From NCBI RefSeq assembly GCF_004027225.2, contig NC_044282.2, positions 63,663,725 to 63,727,724 of the forward strand: a stretch of 64,000 nucleotides of DNA, given 5' to 3'. The notes under the pieces were generated by a model, which did no database searches, was not told the origin of the DNA, and saw nothing but the letters and a program-made list of their open reading frames with translations. This DNA comes from Strigops habroptila (taxonomy: Eukaryota > Chordata > Aves > Psittaciformes > Psittacidae). The position numbers were made by a program, and so were the translations under genes. Positions 30,901-45,900 of the stretch are shown here, in pieces (the stretch's first letter is position 1; the number at the start of each line of letters is the position of its first letter).

Positions 30901-33900
30901 AGTTTCATTGGAACTCCAGGTAGACACTGTTGTTCAGAATTAATTTCTTAGTTTAGGCTCAAATGAATGGAACAAAATTTAATTGATTGACTTCTAAATT
31001 AAAATGTCTTGGAAGCGATCTAGTGTGGTTTAGTTATCATACTTTAAAGCTACCTTTATATTTAACTTTCCTAATTTAAACTAAGAATCAAGGGTGTGAG
31101 ACCAGATACTGAAGCTGAACAGTAGAGGCTGTTTTCTCTCTAAGGCACTTACAGCCTCACTCTTGGTCTCCTTGTTTGGATGAGTCCTCCATTTTCCGGG
31201 AGACACTGACTGGGATAGCATGTGTATAGACAAGCTTTCTGGGAGGTTTGATCTGCGACATTTCATGTCACAGCAAAACCATCTTTGGTTACACACAGTG
31301 ATGAGCACATTAAAACTTCCTTTTGTAGGTGCATGTCAGCCATGGAAACCTTTGAGAAACTGGTAGTTGGTAACAGAACAAGTTTGGATTGGCAGAGGAG
31401 CTGTTTTGTGGGCAGGCATAACAGGAAGAGATCCAGGCTTGCATATTGCTGTATGTGTCTGTGAAGCAGGCAGGAAGTTTACCTCCTTCAGGATCACCAC
31501 ATGGATCAGAGAGATGCATTCTGGCAGGTCCCTCAGGTAAGCAACATAGTAGTCCAGAAAATTATTCTTACAGAAAGAAAGAAGAAAAGAACAAAGAAAG
31601 TTAAGAGAGATTTTTGGTCATAGAGCCAGTCAGAACGTGAAACTATTGATTCTTCACTATGATTCCTGGGAGCTCATCAGCACAGCAGAGCTGCTAACTG
31701 CGTGAAGCTTTCAGGGCTTGGGACTTTCTCAAGAAAGGCTGTTTAATAAAATTAATTCAGCTGTTGAGCACAGTTTGTAAAGCTTTATAGCAGATGGGAG
31801 AGGTACAGAGACTGAGGAGCAAGAAGCTTTTCTTAGTTAAGATCTTGAAAGTTATAAAGCATCAGATAAGTTTTTACACACCCTTCCTGAAGAGGTCCCA
31901 CTGGTTGCCAGGGCTTGGGCAGACCTCCACCCTGAGGAGCATGTACTGTTTTACTTGAGGCTAGAAACTATATAGGATAAGGGGCCTGCCCACCCATTTG
32001 TCATATTAGCAAAATGTATTGGGCGAGGGGAGCACAAGAAACACACTCTTTTCACACCCTTGCTGTGAAAGGAGACATCCAAGCTATACAGGCTCCTGTG
32101 TGGCTCCTTCAACCAAGTCTAGGTCTCGTGCATTATAGGGTTGTGCTGTGTGGCTGTATGACCACAGGTGGGTCTGGCATGTGGGCTCCCTGACCAACCA
32201 AGTGCTACAACAGAGGGGCTGCCATGCACTGGGGCTCTGCTCAAAGGAGGCTGGCTGAAAGGTCTTACCCTAGCCACAGCTTCACAGCACAGCCCCTCTA
32301 TTGCAATGTACCTTGGCCCACCTGTGGGCCATCAGCACCACACCATGATTCATAGCAGAAGAGTCCAGAGAGGTCTGTAACATACCTCATCATTTGTTAA
32401 TTTCAGGAAGATGTCTCCTAGAATTCCTTGTCGTGGCCAGCTCAGGACTCGCTCCTGCAGAGCGTGAAGTAAGTCGACATGCTGCTGGACCAGGTACCGC
32501 AAAGAGTTGGGGAAGAAACTGAAGGGAGACTATATCAGACTGGTTACACAGAGCAGAAGCTCACCCCTAAGCATGCACTGCTGAAGTGTGCATTCATGAG
32601 TGCTTCAAACACAGGTATTTTTAACTACTTTTGTTGGAGTCCCAGCTGCACCAGGAAGCCCTGTTTTGGGTGTTACACACATGCAGGTACCCTCTCCGGT
32701 AGACTACTATTACAGTGTTTTGAAGGTTTCTTAGGCTGACTCTCCAGTGCATTGTGTAGCTGACCAGAATTTGTAGAACTAAAAAGCCCAAGGCCACGCT
32801 GCTATGGCTAATGAAGCACGACCATGGTCCTGAGCCATCCCATAGAGTGCTAGGAGGAGAGCTCCCCAGCTTTGTATGTTGTCTCATTTGTCAAGCCCAT
32901 TAACAAGCCAAACCTTTGAAGCAGAGCTACTCAAAATCTGCTACTGCCTTGCTGTCATTTCATGCTGATTTCATCCAGAATCAGAATGAAGATGTCAAAT
33001 ATCAAAATATTTTGCCAGATGGAAAGGTTCCAGGGAAAAAGAGTGAAAATAAAAACTCACTTTAGACTATCATGCTTCAGTTTGAACTGTATGTGTCATG
33101 AAACTGCTTAAATAAGTCTACATCAACCCCTGTACCACATGTCCCACAGTGGACTTGTGTCAAATGACTCCTTGGATGTGGGAGGCATGTGAAAGAACAG
33201 GAGACTGATGGGACTCAGAAGGAGACTGAAATGACGTAGTAGTGAAATGGTTTGAGATGCAAGGTAGACAAAATGCAAGGACAGGCAGGAAAGTCTTTAA
33301 TCACTGCAAAAACCTTCCAGTGCCTCAAATTTTCAACTAGAAATAAGCTCTAAGTGTTCAAAGATGAAAGAAAAGTGGGAGAGAGAATGATGCAGAAGGA
33401 ATGTTGACTGAAAAAAACCTCAAAAGAGAGAGCACACTAAGTCAAATACCTTCTCTCTTTGGTGCTCCTTTTCACATCTGGCCCTTGCAACGTGGCCTTG
33501 ATCTTCAGGATTAGGGAAAGGTTGATGACATACTTCCTTTCTGACTCCAGCAGCTCCAAAGCGATGTTCTGCCTTTTGGCTTCCAGAAGATAATAGTTAA
33601 GTTTAATAATAAGGAAATGCTGACCTCAAGGGCAGCCTCATGTTAGACCTGTGATCTGACATTAAATCATGAGAGGAGAAACTGTCAAAAAGTGATACTG
33701 ATGTCTCGTGTTTGTGTGTTTCCTTTCCCCAAAATATAAAATTCTAGCCTGATGCTGCAGCATGCCCCAGACATGACTTGGAGGCACAGTTTGCTAAGAA
33801 AGCTCCAAAGCAAATGTGTTTTCCCCTATGAATACCAATTTTTTGAAGAAAAACAAAACAAGCAATCAAAGGCAAAGCAACTCATACTGGGGATTCACAT

Positions 33901-36900
33901 CCAGTTTCCTGTAGACTGAGAAGCTGTATTTTTCACCCACTTAAGCAACTGCACTGTCACAATCCCATCAGTACTCTAAACCTGCCAGGTCTTGGAAAGA
34001 AGAATGGGTGTCCGGGGCGCAGAGCAATTCTGTCAACAGCACAGACCAGCAAACATAAAGGCCGGAAGTCTTGGAGACTGAGGCCCTGAGACATTCCCTC
34101 CTAGCAGGAGAAACTGGCTTGTGTGCCTCCCTCTGTACAAGCTGATTACTGACCAGCTCACACCAGATGTGAGTGCAGCTTTGAGCCTCTCTAGCCGGAG
34201 TTTTCCACTCTGTCCTTACCAGCCAAAGAGGGTTCACATATAATGTCAGCTGAGCTGTATCTGCTCTGGCCCATGTCTTTCCCTCTCTCTGGTTGCTCTT
34301 TTGAAATGTATTCATCTCCCCAGTCCTTGGTGTCCTTGGGCTGCTTCCACACTGTTGATGGCAGATGCACTTTTGACTGCGCCTCTGTTGTCAAGGATGG
34401 CTTCAGGCTGTCGTCTGTCTCTATGGTTGCTCCTGCAATGACAAGCAGCTGAATGGATCTTGATATCTCAGTTAACGGTTTATGCTACAGCAGGCAGCTA
34501 AGCTGCATTATCAGCCATGTGAAGTACTGGGAGCAGAGTTAGAAGCGCCCTCTGTGCTTCACAAGGGCTATAGCCTTGTATTGTTAATTTACAAACAGAA
34601 GTGCAGTTGGCAAGCACTTTGGCAGAACAAGGTTTGCACTCTTCCAGCATTTATTTTCAGGCCAAATAAGGTCCAAAATCAGGTGTGTTTAGAAAAGAAA
34701 AAGCATATATTCCAAGTATGGTTGCACTTTAGGGTTTTGGGACACTTGGTAACATGGCAGGTATTGTAGAAACAGGAAGTATTATTATAATTTGGATTTA
34801 AATGCCATTCTCAATGGATGTAAACTGTCATGGCTCTTAAAATTTTTGTTCGTGTGATGTGATTATACAGCAGCAACAGGGCTCAGTCTGAGGCTATTAA
34901 ATCACAGAGAAAGTAGGGGAGGGTGCAGGTGCATTAGGGCTGGAATTGCTTTAATGCAAATGCTTTTAATTTGGGTTTTAATAAACCATTTTCCGTAGCT
35001 TTTGTTCTCTTTATTTTCAAGTGGATTCCAGCAGAAGAGCCATCCAGAACACTGAGTGCTTCTAGTGAACAGTGCAAACACCTAATGGTTGTTCTCATGT
35101 GTCCTTTTGCTGGCCAGAATCCTTAGTGTCCCCTTACTACACCCTTTTAGTTCTGAACAATTCTTATTTTTGCCGGAGAAAGTCCTATGTTACTATTCAG
35201 ATGTCTACAAGGAATCTGGAAGCTGGAGGGTGAACAAACACCTCACCAGTTCTATTAGTGTGTGATCACTGCAAAGACCATCTCTTCCCAAGTGGCAAAA
35301 TGGCACTCTCGTTATTTTTTGCCATGTTAGTAAGTCTCAATTCTTGCCTTCTGCAAATGCACTAAGAATCTGCAAGATCAGCAGCAGAAAGGCTTTTCCT
35401 GCCAAATAGCAATCATTTGTGTCTTCTGTCAGGTATTTGGCACTTCAGGACACAGGTTTGCTCTCATTCTCAACTGCAAGTATGAAAATGAACGCACATG
35501 GCAAAGTGGAAGACATTCCTGTGAAACGCATTCCCTGAAAGTATTTTTTCAGTGCAGTGAAGCAAGCACTCTCACTGACCCATTGTCCTACTGGGTTTTG
35601 AGAGTTCGATGTTTTCCTACCTGGACCTCCTACGACTTTCACACTTCCTTCTCCCATTGGCATGATCCTGGTGTCAGACACTGTTGAAGAACAAAGAGAA
35701 ACTTTACAAGAGAAGGCAGCTGTAGAGCAGGCTTCCTCCTACCAAGTCTAGTCAACAGGGTTAGATCCTCCAGTCTTTCACATTCTTGCTATGGAAACAC
35801 CCCTGTTAGATGCTCTGCTAAGGAGGATCTTTACTGTTGTGGCTCTTGTTGCGGTCTTTGTTTCAGTAGCACCTGCGCGCAGGCTAAGGTAGGGTCCCTG
35901 CTGTTCTTGGTGCTGTATGTCTGCAGAGGAACATCAGCAGTCTTAGCTTGTCCTTGCTCAGTAGGTACATGTTGGGCGGAAGGCACCCAGCAGGCAGAAC
36001 AAGAGGATGGAGACCTGGCACAGAGGCTGCCTTTTTGGGTGGAAAGGAGCTTATTGAAGAGTGGAGGGTGAGACAACTGGAAAGAAAGGGGCAGTGGGAG
36101 AAGTGGGTGAGAGATGTGCAAGTTACGGATGTGCAAGAGGGATGTGAGGGAGAGGGCTAACATACCACCTCAGAGAAGGGCAGAGGGGGGCCATGACTGA
36201 CCAGATTCTGAGCAGAACAGAGTAGAAAACAGCACATGGTTTTCATCAAATCTCTGCCTTTGTTGACTTTTTAAATATGTATGTTTTTAGTGTGTTCCTA
36301 TTTGAACAGCAAGAGAGTGATAAACCAGTTTAGACCCTCAAAGTTAATAGAGGGTCTAATGCTCTGGTCCAACACCTTTTATTTGATTCCAACCTTCACA
36401 AATGTTTGGGAGTTGAAAGGGTTTTCCTGGTCAAGGTGTAACCCTAACACTATGGGTTAGCAGCTTCTGCAGCTAACAGTGGTTCTCCTAGCACTTTGTA
36501 TGTGCAAAGAGCAGTGACACCAGTAGTTAGTGTGTAAATGTATCAGCTCTCGTATCCCCTTGTCAAATCAACCACTGGTATGGCCCTTTAATGACACCAA
36601 GTGTTCTCTGTCAGCCCCATCCCTGTGATCCTCCTTTCTGTGCCCTGCTCCCTTACATGGAAACAAATCCACGGATTGTAGGATTTTTATCAGGGGCTCC
36701 TACTTGGCTCTGTGTCCGTGCCACTAGCATTACAGGGAAGGAGGTCTAGCCTGCTTCAATTTCCGTGGAGAGGGCAAACAAGGAAGATTTTGGGACAGTG
36801 TTCACAGAGCAGCATCTTCTGAATCTGAGCCAGCACCAAGGTTGCTATCCTGAGACACTGCTGAGGTGTGTGCACAGACTCAGGAGCAGCGCTGTTGGGG

Positions 36901-39900
36901 GGAGCACCCCAGTTCTCTTACTGTGCTGCTGGCAGCTGAGAAAAACTTGGTGTCCTCTTACCCTAATGACCTTTCTCTGGATTTTTTCCCTGAAGAAGGC
37001 ACTGCATTTGCCCGCTCTGTTTCCTACCTTTTTCATAAGTCACGTTGTGTAAAAGACTTGTAAAATCTTCATTGATCAGCACAGGTTCTGGGAGGTTAAT
37101 GGATCGAAATGGGCTGCCCTGGAGAGGTGTAGGCACTGTCTGTGACCCGTGATCATCCTTCTGTGCTCTTCTGTACAAATACAAAGAATGAGACAGTTGG
37201 AAAGTGTGAATCCTACAGGTGAAGCTCCTACAATTGTGGCAGACAATAGTGTAAGTACAAGCACAGAGTCAAAAGTAGGACAACTCCAGCAGAGACCAGG
37301 AAAGGAGTTGGCTTTGAGGGAGTTGGCTTTGATGTAGTTCATGAACAATGTTCTGGAAGTAACTACCACTGGCTATAGGTTATTTCAGATCTGCTCTTTT
37401 GCAGAGCATATTTCATCTAATTAAATGGCTTAATTAGCTAAGGGGCTAGCCTAGATTTGCAAAGTGTCTGCATCAAGGCAGCTGTAAACTCATCATCAAA
37501 AATCAGTTTTTAGAAGGAGGCTTATCAGGGCCAAGGTGGATGAGCTGTCTGGTTCATCACAGCAACAGTGTGGTCCAGCAGCATGCAGACATGTTCCTGT
37601 GTGACCCTGCTCAGAGAAGAAAAGGCTGGTGACAGGAAAGCAGAGCGTGGCTGCGCCATCAGGAGCCTACCAGGCTAGAGCTTCCAGTAGTAATCAGGGT
37701 TGATACACATGTCCAGCCAGGAAAAGATTAAGACATTAAGCTATAAGGAAATTAACAAAACAGACGCCGCTGCTAATGAGCACTTCCAGAGCCCTGGAGT
37801 TCGTGCCCTTACTTAGCTTTCATTTTCCGTGATTCCCGCCGCTTCTCTTGCTGCAGCTGCTCAATTTTCTGTTGCATTTCCTCCTGCTTGGCACTGATTT
37901 CTTCAATCATTGATTTTGCATCGCTGAGCTCCTCCTGAGGAACAGGCAAAAGCACAGCATTCCCAGGGTGCCCATCAGCCGTGCGTAGCACTGCTTTGAA
38001 TGCTGGCTGGCGTGCACTACACACACTTCGGGGTGCTGGGGAGAGTGGCTCTGTGATTAGACACTCCTCCTTTGCAAGTCCAGTGTGTGTAATACATGAC
38101 ATGCACTGCATGGCAATCCTTAATTCAACTACAGGCAACTCACCCAAGCCAGCATGGTGTCACATGGTTAAGACCCTGGTAGGAGATGGAGACATAGTGC
38201 TTCACCCACCACCAGTTAGAAGCACTGGTAGGACTCCTGCCTTTAATGGCATTTAGAGGTGGGCCTGAGGAAGCACATTTCCCTCTGTAGTTCTCCAGCA
38301 TATGTATTCATGTGTTTCACTTGGTTCAGATCCCAGTTTTATCACTCACATGTATAAGCTTTTGCCAGACAGGCCTTGGAGCTGGCTTTTTAGCCTGCTT
38401 TCCTAGGGAAATGAGGCCCTCCATAACCTCCCTGTCAGCACATCCTCCCTCAGGCAGTTTCCATAAAGCTTTACTTGGATGTAGAGCTCTCTGATGCATG
38501 AAGTTCCTGCAGGTTTCATCAGTGTGAGCAGCAGGATGGAGGAGAGAGACTAAAGAGTTCTTCGTAAACTGAAGGCATGGGATTTTCCCCAAGTAAGGAG
38601 ATGGCTTCACTGGGAGCTCAACATTTGGACAGTCAACATGGGCAGCAGGCAGAGAGAGCAACTTTTACCCCTCCTGTTACTTGCATAATTTCTTGTATCT
38701 GGATTTTAAAACCCCTTTTCACCTCATAACAATGCTCTGGGTAACCCTGCCTCTGGTTGCTTTGAGACCTCTGCCATGTGCCCTTACACTTCTTGTTTTC
38801 TCCTTTGCTTGTCTGGGACCACAGGGCTGCTTTTGCCTGGTGCTATCCATGTCTCCCTGTCACAGCGTCAGGAACGGGCTTTTCCAGTAAGCAGCCCTTT
38901 TTAGCTTCACAAGGTATTACTGACTCAGCAAAACCCCATGGGGAAGATTTATCATAAAAACAATAAAATAGTTCCTCTGCCCATCTCCTCACAGGCAGTC
39001 ATCCAGTTTCTGCATGGAGATGCTGGTTGGTTTAAAGTGTACATGAAGCCTTCATGCTAGGCTCTCTCTCCAGTCCTTTATCTTTATCCTCTTGGGCTGG
39101 ATCAAACCAGGCAGCACTTCCTCCCAGCCATGTGGGAATGCAACTTCAAAAGGCTTTAGGGTTTTGTGTTAATTCCCTGCTCCCCAGAGGCTTGGGTTTC
39201 TGCAGGAAATGCAGGAGACCTGACCCAGGGAGAGGTATGGCACAGAGGCCCAGCAGCAGCCTGTGAACAGGCCATATGCTTGTTGCATGTGCAGCTGTGA
39301 GTAAGGGTTGCTTGTGCCCAGGGTAGCTCACAGCACTGCCTCATGGCCCATCGAGAAGGCTCAACAGGCCAGGGCATGGGTTATGTTTGGGCTGGAGTAG
39401 TCAGGGAGGCACAAAGCCAAAGGAAGTGCCCCAGATATATCTGAAACAATTGCCAGCTCATTTTCTTTGCAAGCAGGAAGGATTGATGGAAGCAGGGGAA
39501 TTCTGCCCCGTGCCGCCCAAGCTAATGTGGCAGGTATGCAGCCCCGCTGCGGGTCACACTCCTACCTTGAACGTGTTGAGGGAATTCTTCATCTCAGCCA
39601 CTTTCTCTTCCATGGCACAGCGGCAGCTCTTGACCTTCTCCTCCAGGGCGTACTCGCCATGCTGGATCCGTGACAGCTCCTGCATTGCTTCTGTGAAACC
39701 CGCCTTCAACTCAGAGGCTAAAGCCTGCAACTAGAGGAACCACAAACACAGTGGGTTCAGTCCCTCCTCCCAGATGCAGGTGGCTGTGTCCCCGAGGGTC
39801 ACCCATGGTTCAGAGTGGCACGAAGGCTGGGTGTAACCCATCCTGTAGGGTGCTGTCCTCTTTCTCCTCCTCCTGTCATGGCTGGGAGACATGGGGGGAG

Positions 39901-42900
39901 GTTTGGCCTCTGCTGCAGCCTCAGTACAGGGCAGGATGTGTTTGTCTTGGGCAGTCAATATGCCCCTTTTAGATTTAGAGTTTTTCCAGGCTCCCTGGCA
40001 GTTTGCAGCCTGTCAGTCTGTAGAAGGAGAGGACAGCCTGAAACATGCCAAGGTGCTTTGCAGTAACAGCAGCCGGATTTATCAAACCCCAAAGCAGCTG
40101 AGCAATCAAGAATATGTCCATTTTGGAGAAAGTCCTCCTCCCCCACATGCTTGTGGGGCTGGTGCTCTCCCCAGACAGGTCTAGCACTGGAATGGGTTGC
40201 CCAGGGAGGTTGTGGATGCTCCATCCCTGGCGGTGTTCAAGGCCAGGTTGGACAGAGCCTTGGGCCACATGGTTTAGTGTGAGGTGTCCCTGCCCATGGC
40301 AGGGGGGTTGGAACTAGATGATCTTAAGGTCCTTTCCAACCCTTACTATTCTATGATTCTAACACCTCCTTACTCTCCAAGGGCTGTGGAGAAGCTCTGT
40401 CCTTGGTCAGTGGGCCCTTTCCAGGCAAGGAGGCAGCTCTTTAACTCATGATGGGGAGGGAGCGGGAAGGTTTTCCCCTGGCATACAGTGTCACCGTGCC
40501 CACTCTCCCTGTTTGCTGTCCCTAGAGGCCCTAGCACTGCTGGAAGAGCTGACCACCTAAGCTGGAGGCAGCCGGTTGATAGCCGGGTGAAGCAGGAGAC
40601 AGAGCAGGGTGAGCCAGGCTGGCACAGCGAGCAGACAAGGCAGTGTGGAGGTGGGCAGTGAGGGGAGGCAGCCGGCTTGCAGAGGGCTAAGTGGGGACAA
40701 CCCTCTTCAGGGGCAGCTTGGGCTGGCAGCCCTGAACTCTGCCCCACTGCTGTGAGCAAGGAGCTCGTTCTGCCTGCACAAAGCCCATGGCGAGGTCGCA
40801 GCCCAAGGCACATCGGTACCAGTGGTTTTTACCTTTACAACAGAAATTCGGCCTAACATCTGGTTATAAACTGAGTCCAAAACTGGAGCACTGATGGTAA
40901 GAGGACAGCCACCCCGGGGAACTCAGGCGCTTGAGTCCTGTAAATGGAGCAGAGATGGCTTCCGATACCTTGGGGCAATGGCATGCACCATCCTCCTCTG
41001 ATCAAGACTGGCAGTGTCTTTACAGAGGCATCTGCCTGACATCCCCACTCCTACCCCAGCGCTTACCCCACAGTCCCCAGACTGGTCTGGCTGGACACAT
41101 ATTCCCAGAGCTGCCCGGATAGGAGGAGCGGGACTGGCAAGCTGGGACAGGGCAGAGAGGAGCAGGAGGCTGAGGACATCTTCCCTCCTCAGGCAGTCAG
41201 CCCTGACTCCCCAAGCCAGCTGGAGCTCCAGACCCCTTGGTTCAACCCCTTTGCCCATCCTTTCTGGCCACAGTGGACACCTTCCTGTGACACTTCTGTG
41301 TCACAGGAATTGTCACCCTGTGAGTGTAGCCTGAAAGATTAGAGGGGCTGCTTGGGGCCATGGCTGCTAGGGGAGGCAATGATCATACTGCTTCTGATAT
41401 CTCAGCCAAGGGGGGGTGAGCCAGATGGTCTTAGCATCATCAGACATCCTAACACACATGCCTGGAGATGTGGGGGGATACCAAGTGCTGCAACAGTGCA
41501 AAATGTTCATATTCCCATGCCTGCTTGCAGGTGCTTGCCACACTTCCACACTGAGCTGCCATTGCCAAGGCAGAGTCTCCCTGCTAGCCTGCATCAGGGC
41601 TCGGCATCACACACTTTCCTCCAAGTGAAAAGGGGTCATTCATCAGATCCGTCCCTTCCAACTGAAATATGCTATTCTATTCTATCCTATGCTACCCATT
41701 TTAGAGATCTGCTTGAGGATGGAGAGGTCACAGCCTCAAAGTGGAGCAGTCTGGAAACTGGCCCTGGAGATAGCAACGTCTGGGGAGAATAACCCAAAAT
41801 GAAATGTTTTTGCCCATAAGCCTGGCCGTATCCTCCGCTTCCAGAATGGGCGTAAACTAGACAGATCCTTTGTGCAGGGTGCAGGGATTGGAGTCATTGC
41901 TGATCTAGAGGTTTCAGATTCAAGAACTGCTAGACATCAGCAAAAGTCAGCAAAAAGGGTCTACTGCAGAAACTTTGGTATCTCTGTGCACTGAAATGCT
42001 CTGTGAAAGCAGAGTTCAGTTCAAAAGAAAGATTTGGACTAGAATAAAATAGGCTTTGCATCCAAGAGCAGAAAGTCACTTGTTATTTTGGTGTTCATTG
42101 TTGGCCAATCTACTCTTGCAGTCACAGTCTAGCTTGGTTTCTTTGTGTATCCTTCGTGCTCCAGGCCCCAGCCTGGGTCTGCCCTGCCTGGTACATCCTT
42201 CCTTGGCCCCATGCAGCTTGCAGTGGCAATTTCAAACTCTGAAATGCATCTTGCACTTGCATTTCCTTTTGCTGATGCTTGATGGGTAAAAGCAGCAAGC
42301 AACACGAATCGGCCACATCTGCCAGGGCTTGTATGGCTGCACATGCAGTGCTGAAACCCTGAGAACTCCACTGCCATCAGCGCTCAGAGCGTAGAAAGGA
42401 AATACAGAGAGCCTTGTGGCACTGGATGCAAGTTTGATCCAAAATTGAGTGGTACAGGAACAACACGTTTTCTTTGAACTCCTGCCAAGCACAGTGTAGT
42501 GCTTGAGCTGTGGATTTTGGTTTGAGCTCATTTCTAACGACAAGCTGTAGAAAACAACCCTTTAAATCCCCTCAGCTGTTACAGAAAGTGGAAGCTGTTG
42601 AAGAATCAGCTCATGCTTATGTCTTGCCCAAGTGATGATGCCTACAGGACCAGAGACATTTCACAGGTTTGTGAACCCCTGGAAAGTCAAACCAATTCAG
42701 TGTTTCTAAAGTGCAACACATACCAGAATAGACAGATCTTAAAATTTACCACAGAAACTTGGCAACAGCTTAACTGTAATGTGTTGCTCTGGCTCACCTG
42801 TTCATAGGAATAAATACACACCTTAATACTTAAGTTATGGAAGTTAAGGAACACACCTTAACAACTCGAGTTGAACTAATGCCTAGAGGATAAGTGAATC

Positions 42901-45900
42901 TGCATGGTCATAGGGAGTCCTCAGAACCTGTCCAAGAACTGTTCAAGAAAAGCATTTGGGCATCTAAATAATTTAGGTCAAGAAACAAATTTCAGTCCCC
43001 ACTTGCCTTTGGAGGGTGGCCCTCAAACTTGACAAAGCAATGCACTGAGGGATCCAGCACCAGGCATGTTTAGCAGATTATGTCTTTGCTGTGGGCTATG
43101 ACTCCCATTTTACCTGCTCCCATGATGTTTTTCAGCTCTGTGTGGAAAAGCCATGCAAGTAAAATCTCTTAACAAGACCAAGTAACTGTGCTGTGCTCTG
43201 TGGGTAGCTGCCCATAGCTAAATGAAGGATTCTCCTCTCTTTACATGACTGATTAATAGGACACTGAGAAGCAGTCACTTGTGACTCTCACTTGTCCTTC
43301 AGCCCAACAAAAATATGAACTCTCTATTGAAGTCCACTTGGAGAGGGGAGTAAGCACTTCCCAACATGGGGGAACTGTGACCACGTGGAGGAACTGGTGA
43401 TGGTTAGAGAGGAGGAGAAGGGTGAGACTGGAAGACATACGATGAGCATTTCTCAGCCTGGTTTTGACTTTACTTTCCAAGAGTGGAGCTATTTATATGT
43501 ATATATAAACCAGCTGTGAAGTCTCCTTTGCTGAGCCTTTACTTGTCTCACCTGTAGTACTGTCCTCAAAAGGTGAACAGGACTGATGTTGCTTCCAGGA
43601 CCAGAGACAGCAAAACTGTAGAGCCTCCCTATCCTTCCTCAGTGGGTGCCAGCAATTTGAGCCATTTGCAATAGATAGTGACTGTCCATGCAATCTAAAG
43701 CTTTGTTCAGACTTTGAGGCCACCCAGGGAAGGTGGTTGTGGCCAGGAGACAGGGACGGCTTAGGGAAGGAATGGCTGGAGTGGAAAGCAGAGGGCAGGG
43801 CCTTGGTGGGCTGGGTTTGCTGCCCTAGCTGCCACTGAGGGGGTGAGAGGGAACCCTTACTTCCATGAGTATCTGTGTCCCAAGATATCTCCCTCAGCAC
43901 TAGCCAGGCTGTCCAGGGCTCTATGTCTCCAAAGGGGTGGCTATTTGCATCTGCCGCCCTTGGCAGCTGCCCTAGGGTCCTTACACTAGAACAGGGCCTG
44001 CCCTCGGGGACCTTGAGCTGAAGCCTGTCAAAACCAGTGGAAAACAGGCTCATGATGAAGAAATTCTGCACAGGAATACTTCTGCTGCTATAAATATATC
44101 CTAGAAAAGAGCAAAACCTTCTGCAGCCATGAAGGAGTACTGTCTGTTACTTTGTCCACCTTATCTACTGTCCATCACTTTGCACATCATCTTATGTAGC
44201 TGACCTGAAGAAGAAAGTAAACATTTTATCACTCAAAAAGAGGGCTGCCTGAGGATGCTGCCTGAAGCTAAGCTGGGAACTGGTTTTTTTGAGCTGCATG
44301 ATATATGCTTTTACCAGTGAACAACTAATTTCTAGCACAGCTACTAACTCCTGCGTCTAAGGGCAGCACTTTCACAGCCAAGCATTAGGAAGATTTGCAG
44401 TGCCTCATAGCAGGAAAGCAGCAGAGCTGTGCTTATTTACAGTGGCATAGAACCTGGCCCTAGGAGTATATCCAGTATTTATATTCCTAGGCAAGGATGA
44501 CAGGAGTAAAGGCAGAACAGCAGGGTAAGGACAGAAGGATGGAGATGCTTAAAGGGGGCTGCAAGCACTTATTGGCTCTTGATTCATGTCTGTGCAGTCT
44601 CTTTCGGTAACTGCAGTGTCCATAGCACCCTTGCTGAAGCAGAAGGGGACAGCAGCTGGTAACTTGCATTGAAAGATTCATTAGGGTATCCACATCTTAG
44701 CAAGGTGTTTCTGGAAAGCAACATGTGTGCATGGTGTTCCCAGAACGCTGTCCCAACATGTTGGATCCATTGTGGATGCATGTTGGATACACTGTGCCGG
44801 GCTCTTCAGCCATCCAGTCACAGCTCTTGCTTGGAGCTGCCTGGATGGGAAAAGAGGATGCGACAAGAGAAGTACTGGCTAGTTAATAGAAGGCAGTATC
44901 TTCTCCACTTGCCATGGTGCACTTGAAAGCAATTACAGGCATTAGTGTTGCAACAGTGACAAGGGAAGGCTCAAGTAGTCAGGGTTTCCAGGGGTATGTT
45001 TGTCTTTCAGAGTGTGGTTCTATATTGAACCAGACCAAAGCTTAAAATGCTCAAAACTCTGTTGTGTTTCCTGCAGAGTGGTAATGCGTAGGAAACATCA
45101 CTGTGGAAACACTGAAACTGCATCTTACAGGAAGGATGCTCCCTGGGCTGTGGTGTAGACAATCTCGTTGCATCTTTAGTGGCTGGTTGCAGCAAGAAAG
45201 TCAACACGAAGAGTGGCCACAGAGCTCTGGAAGTCCTGATCGCCTTGAAGCAACATGGGCTCAAAGACAGGGTTTCCAAGCTCCTGGCTGGGGAGCCAGA
45301 CGGAGACATGCAGCAAGACTCAAGGCTCTGGCCAGCCCGGCTGGTCTGGATTATCAGGCAAGAAGAGCACCCCATGGTCCAAGGAGCTGTGAGGCTGCCA
45401 GGATAACCCAGAGCCCCCCAGGAGACTTGGTCCCCTGCTGGGGAAGACACCCCCACCCCATGTCAATCAACACATCCTTGCTCCTGGGACAGTTAATCAG
45501 GTTTAGCCATGAAATCTCCCTCCGGCCCAGTGAATTGACATTCTCTAATTGGTGCTAATGATGCCAGCTAGTTAATTAGCTGAGCTCACGTATCACCTGT
45601 CTAAACACAACTGGAAGGTCTTTTAAGATGAGGCCCAAGATGTATATATGTATATGTATAACATTCATTCATGCAGTGCGCACATTTTAGTTGCCATGTT
45701 CCTTGTACATGCCTCCAATTTTCATTCCACTTAATTTAGCTTTTTAACTACTATTTATCTATTAGTAACGCTTTAAACTCTTGGAGTTATTTAGGGCATT
45801 TTGCTCATCTTTACCTGGGAAATCTGTGTTGCAGGGGTACTCACAGGCACACTTTCAGTCTCTCCTGTGGGAATAAAGAACTTCAGTCAATTAAAATTAC

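Noticed and set aside
40370-40813. 147-codon minus-strand frame beside a CR1 copy
   Set aside because: Cys/Leu/Pro-rich sequence with no known family, in a GC-rich intron; likely chance.
45103-45558. Overlapping plus-strand frames of 151 and 75 codons, opposite ARHGEF33
   Set aside because: No family match, two competing frames on one strand, and location in a known intron; could be an unrecognised old repeat.
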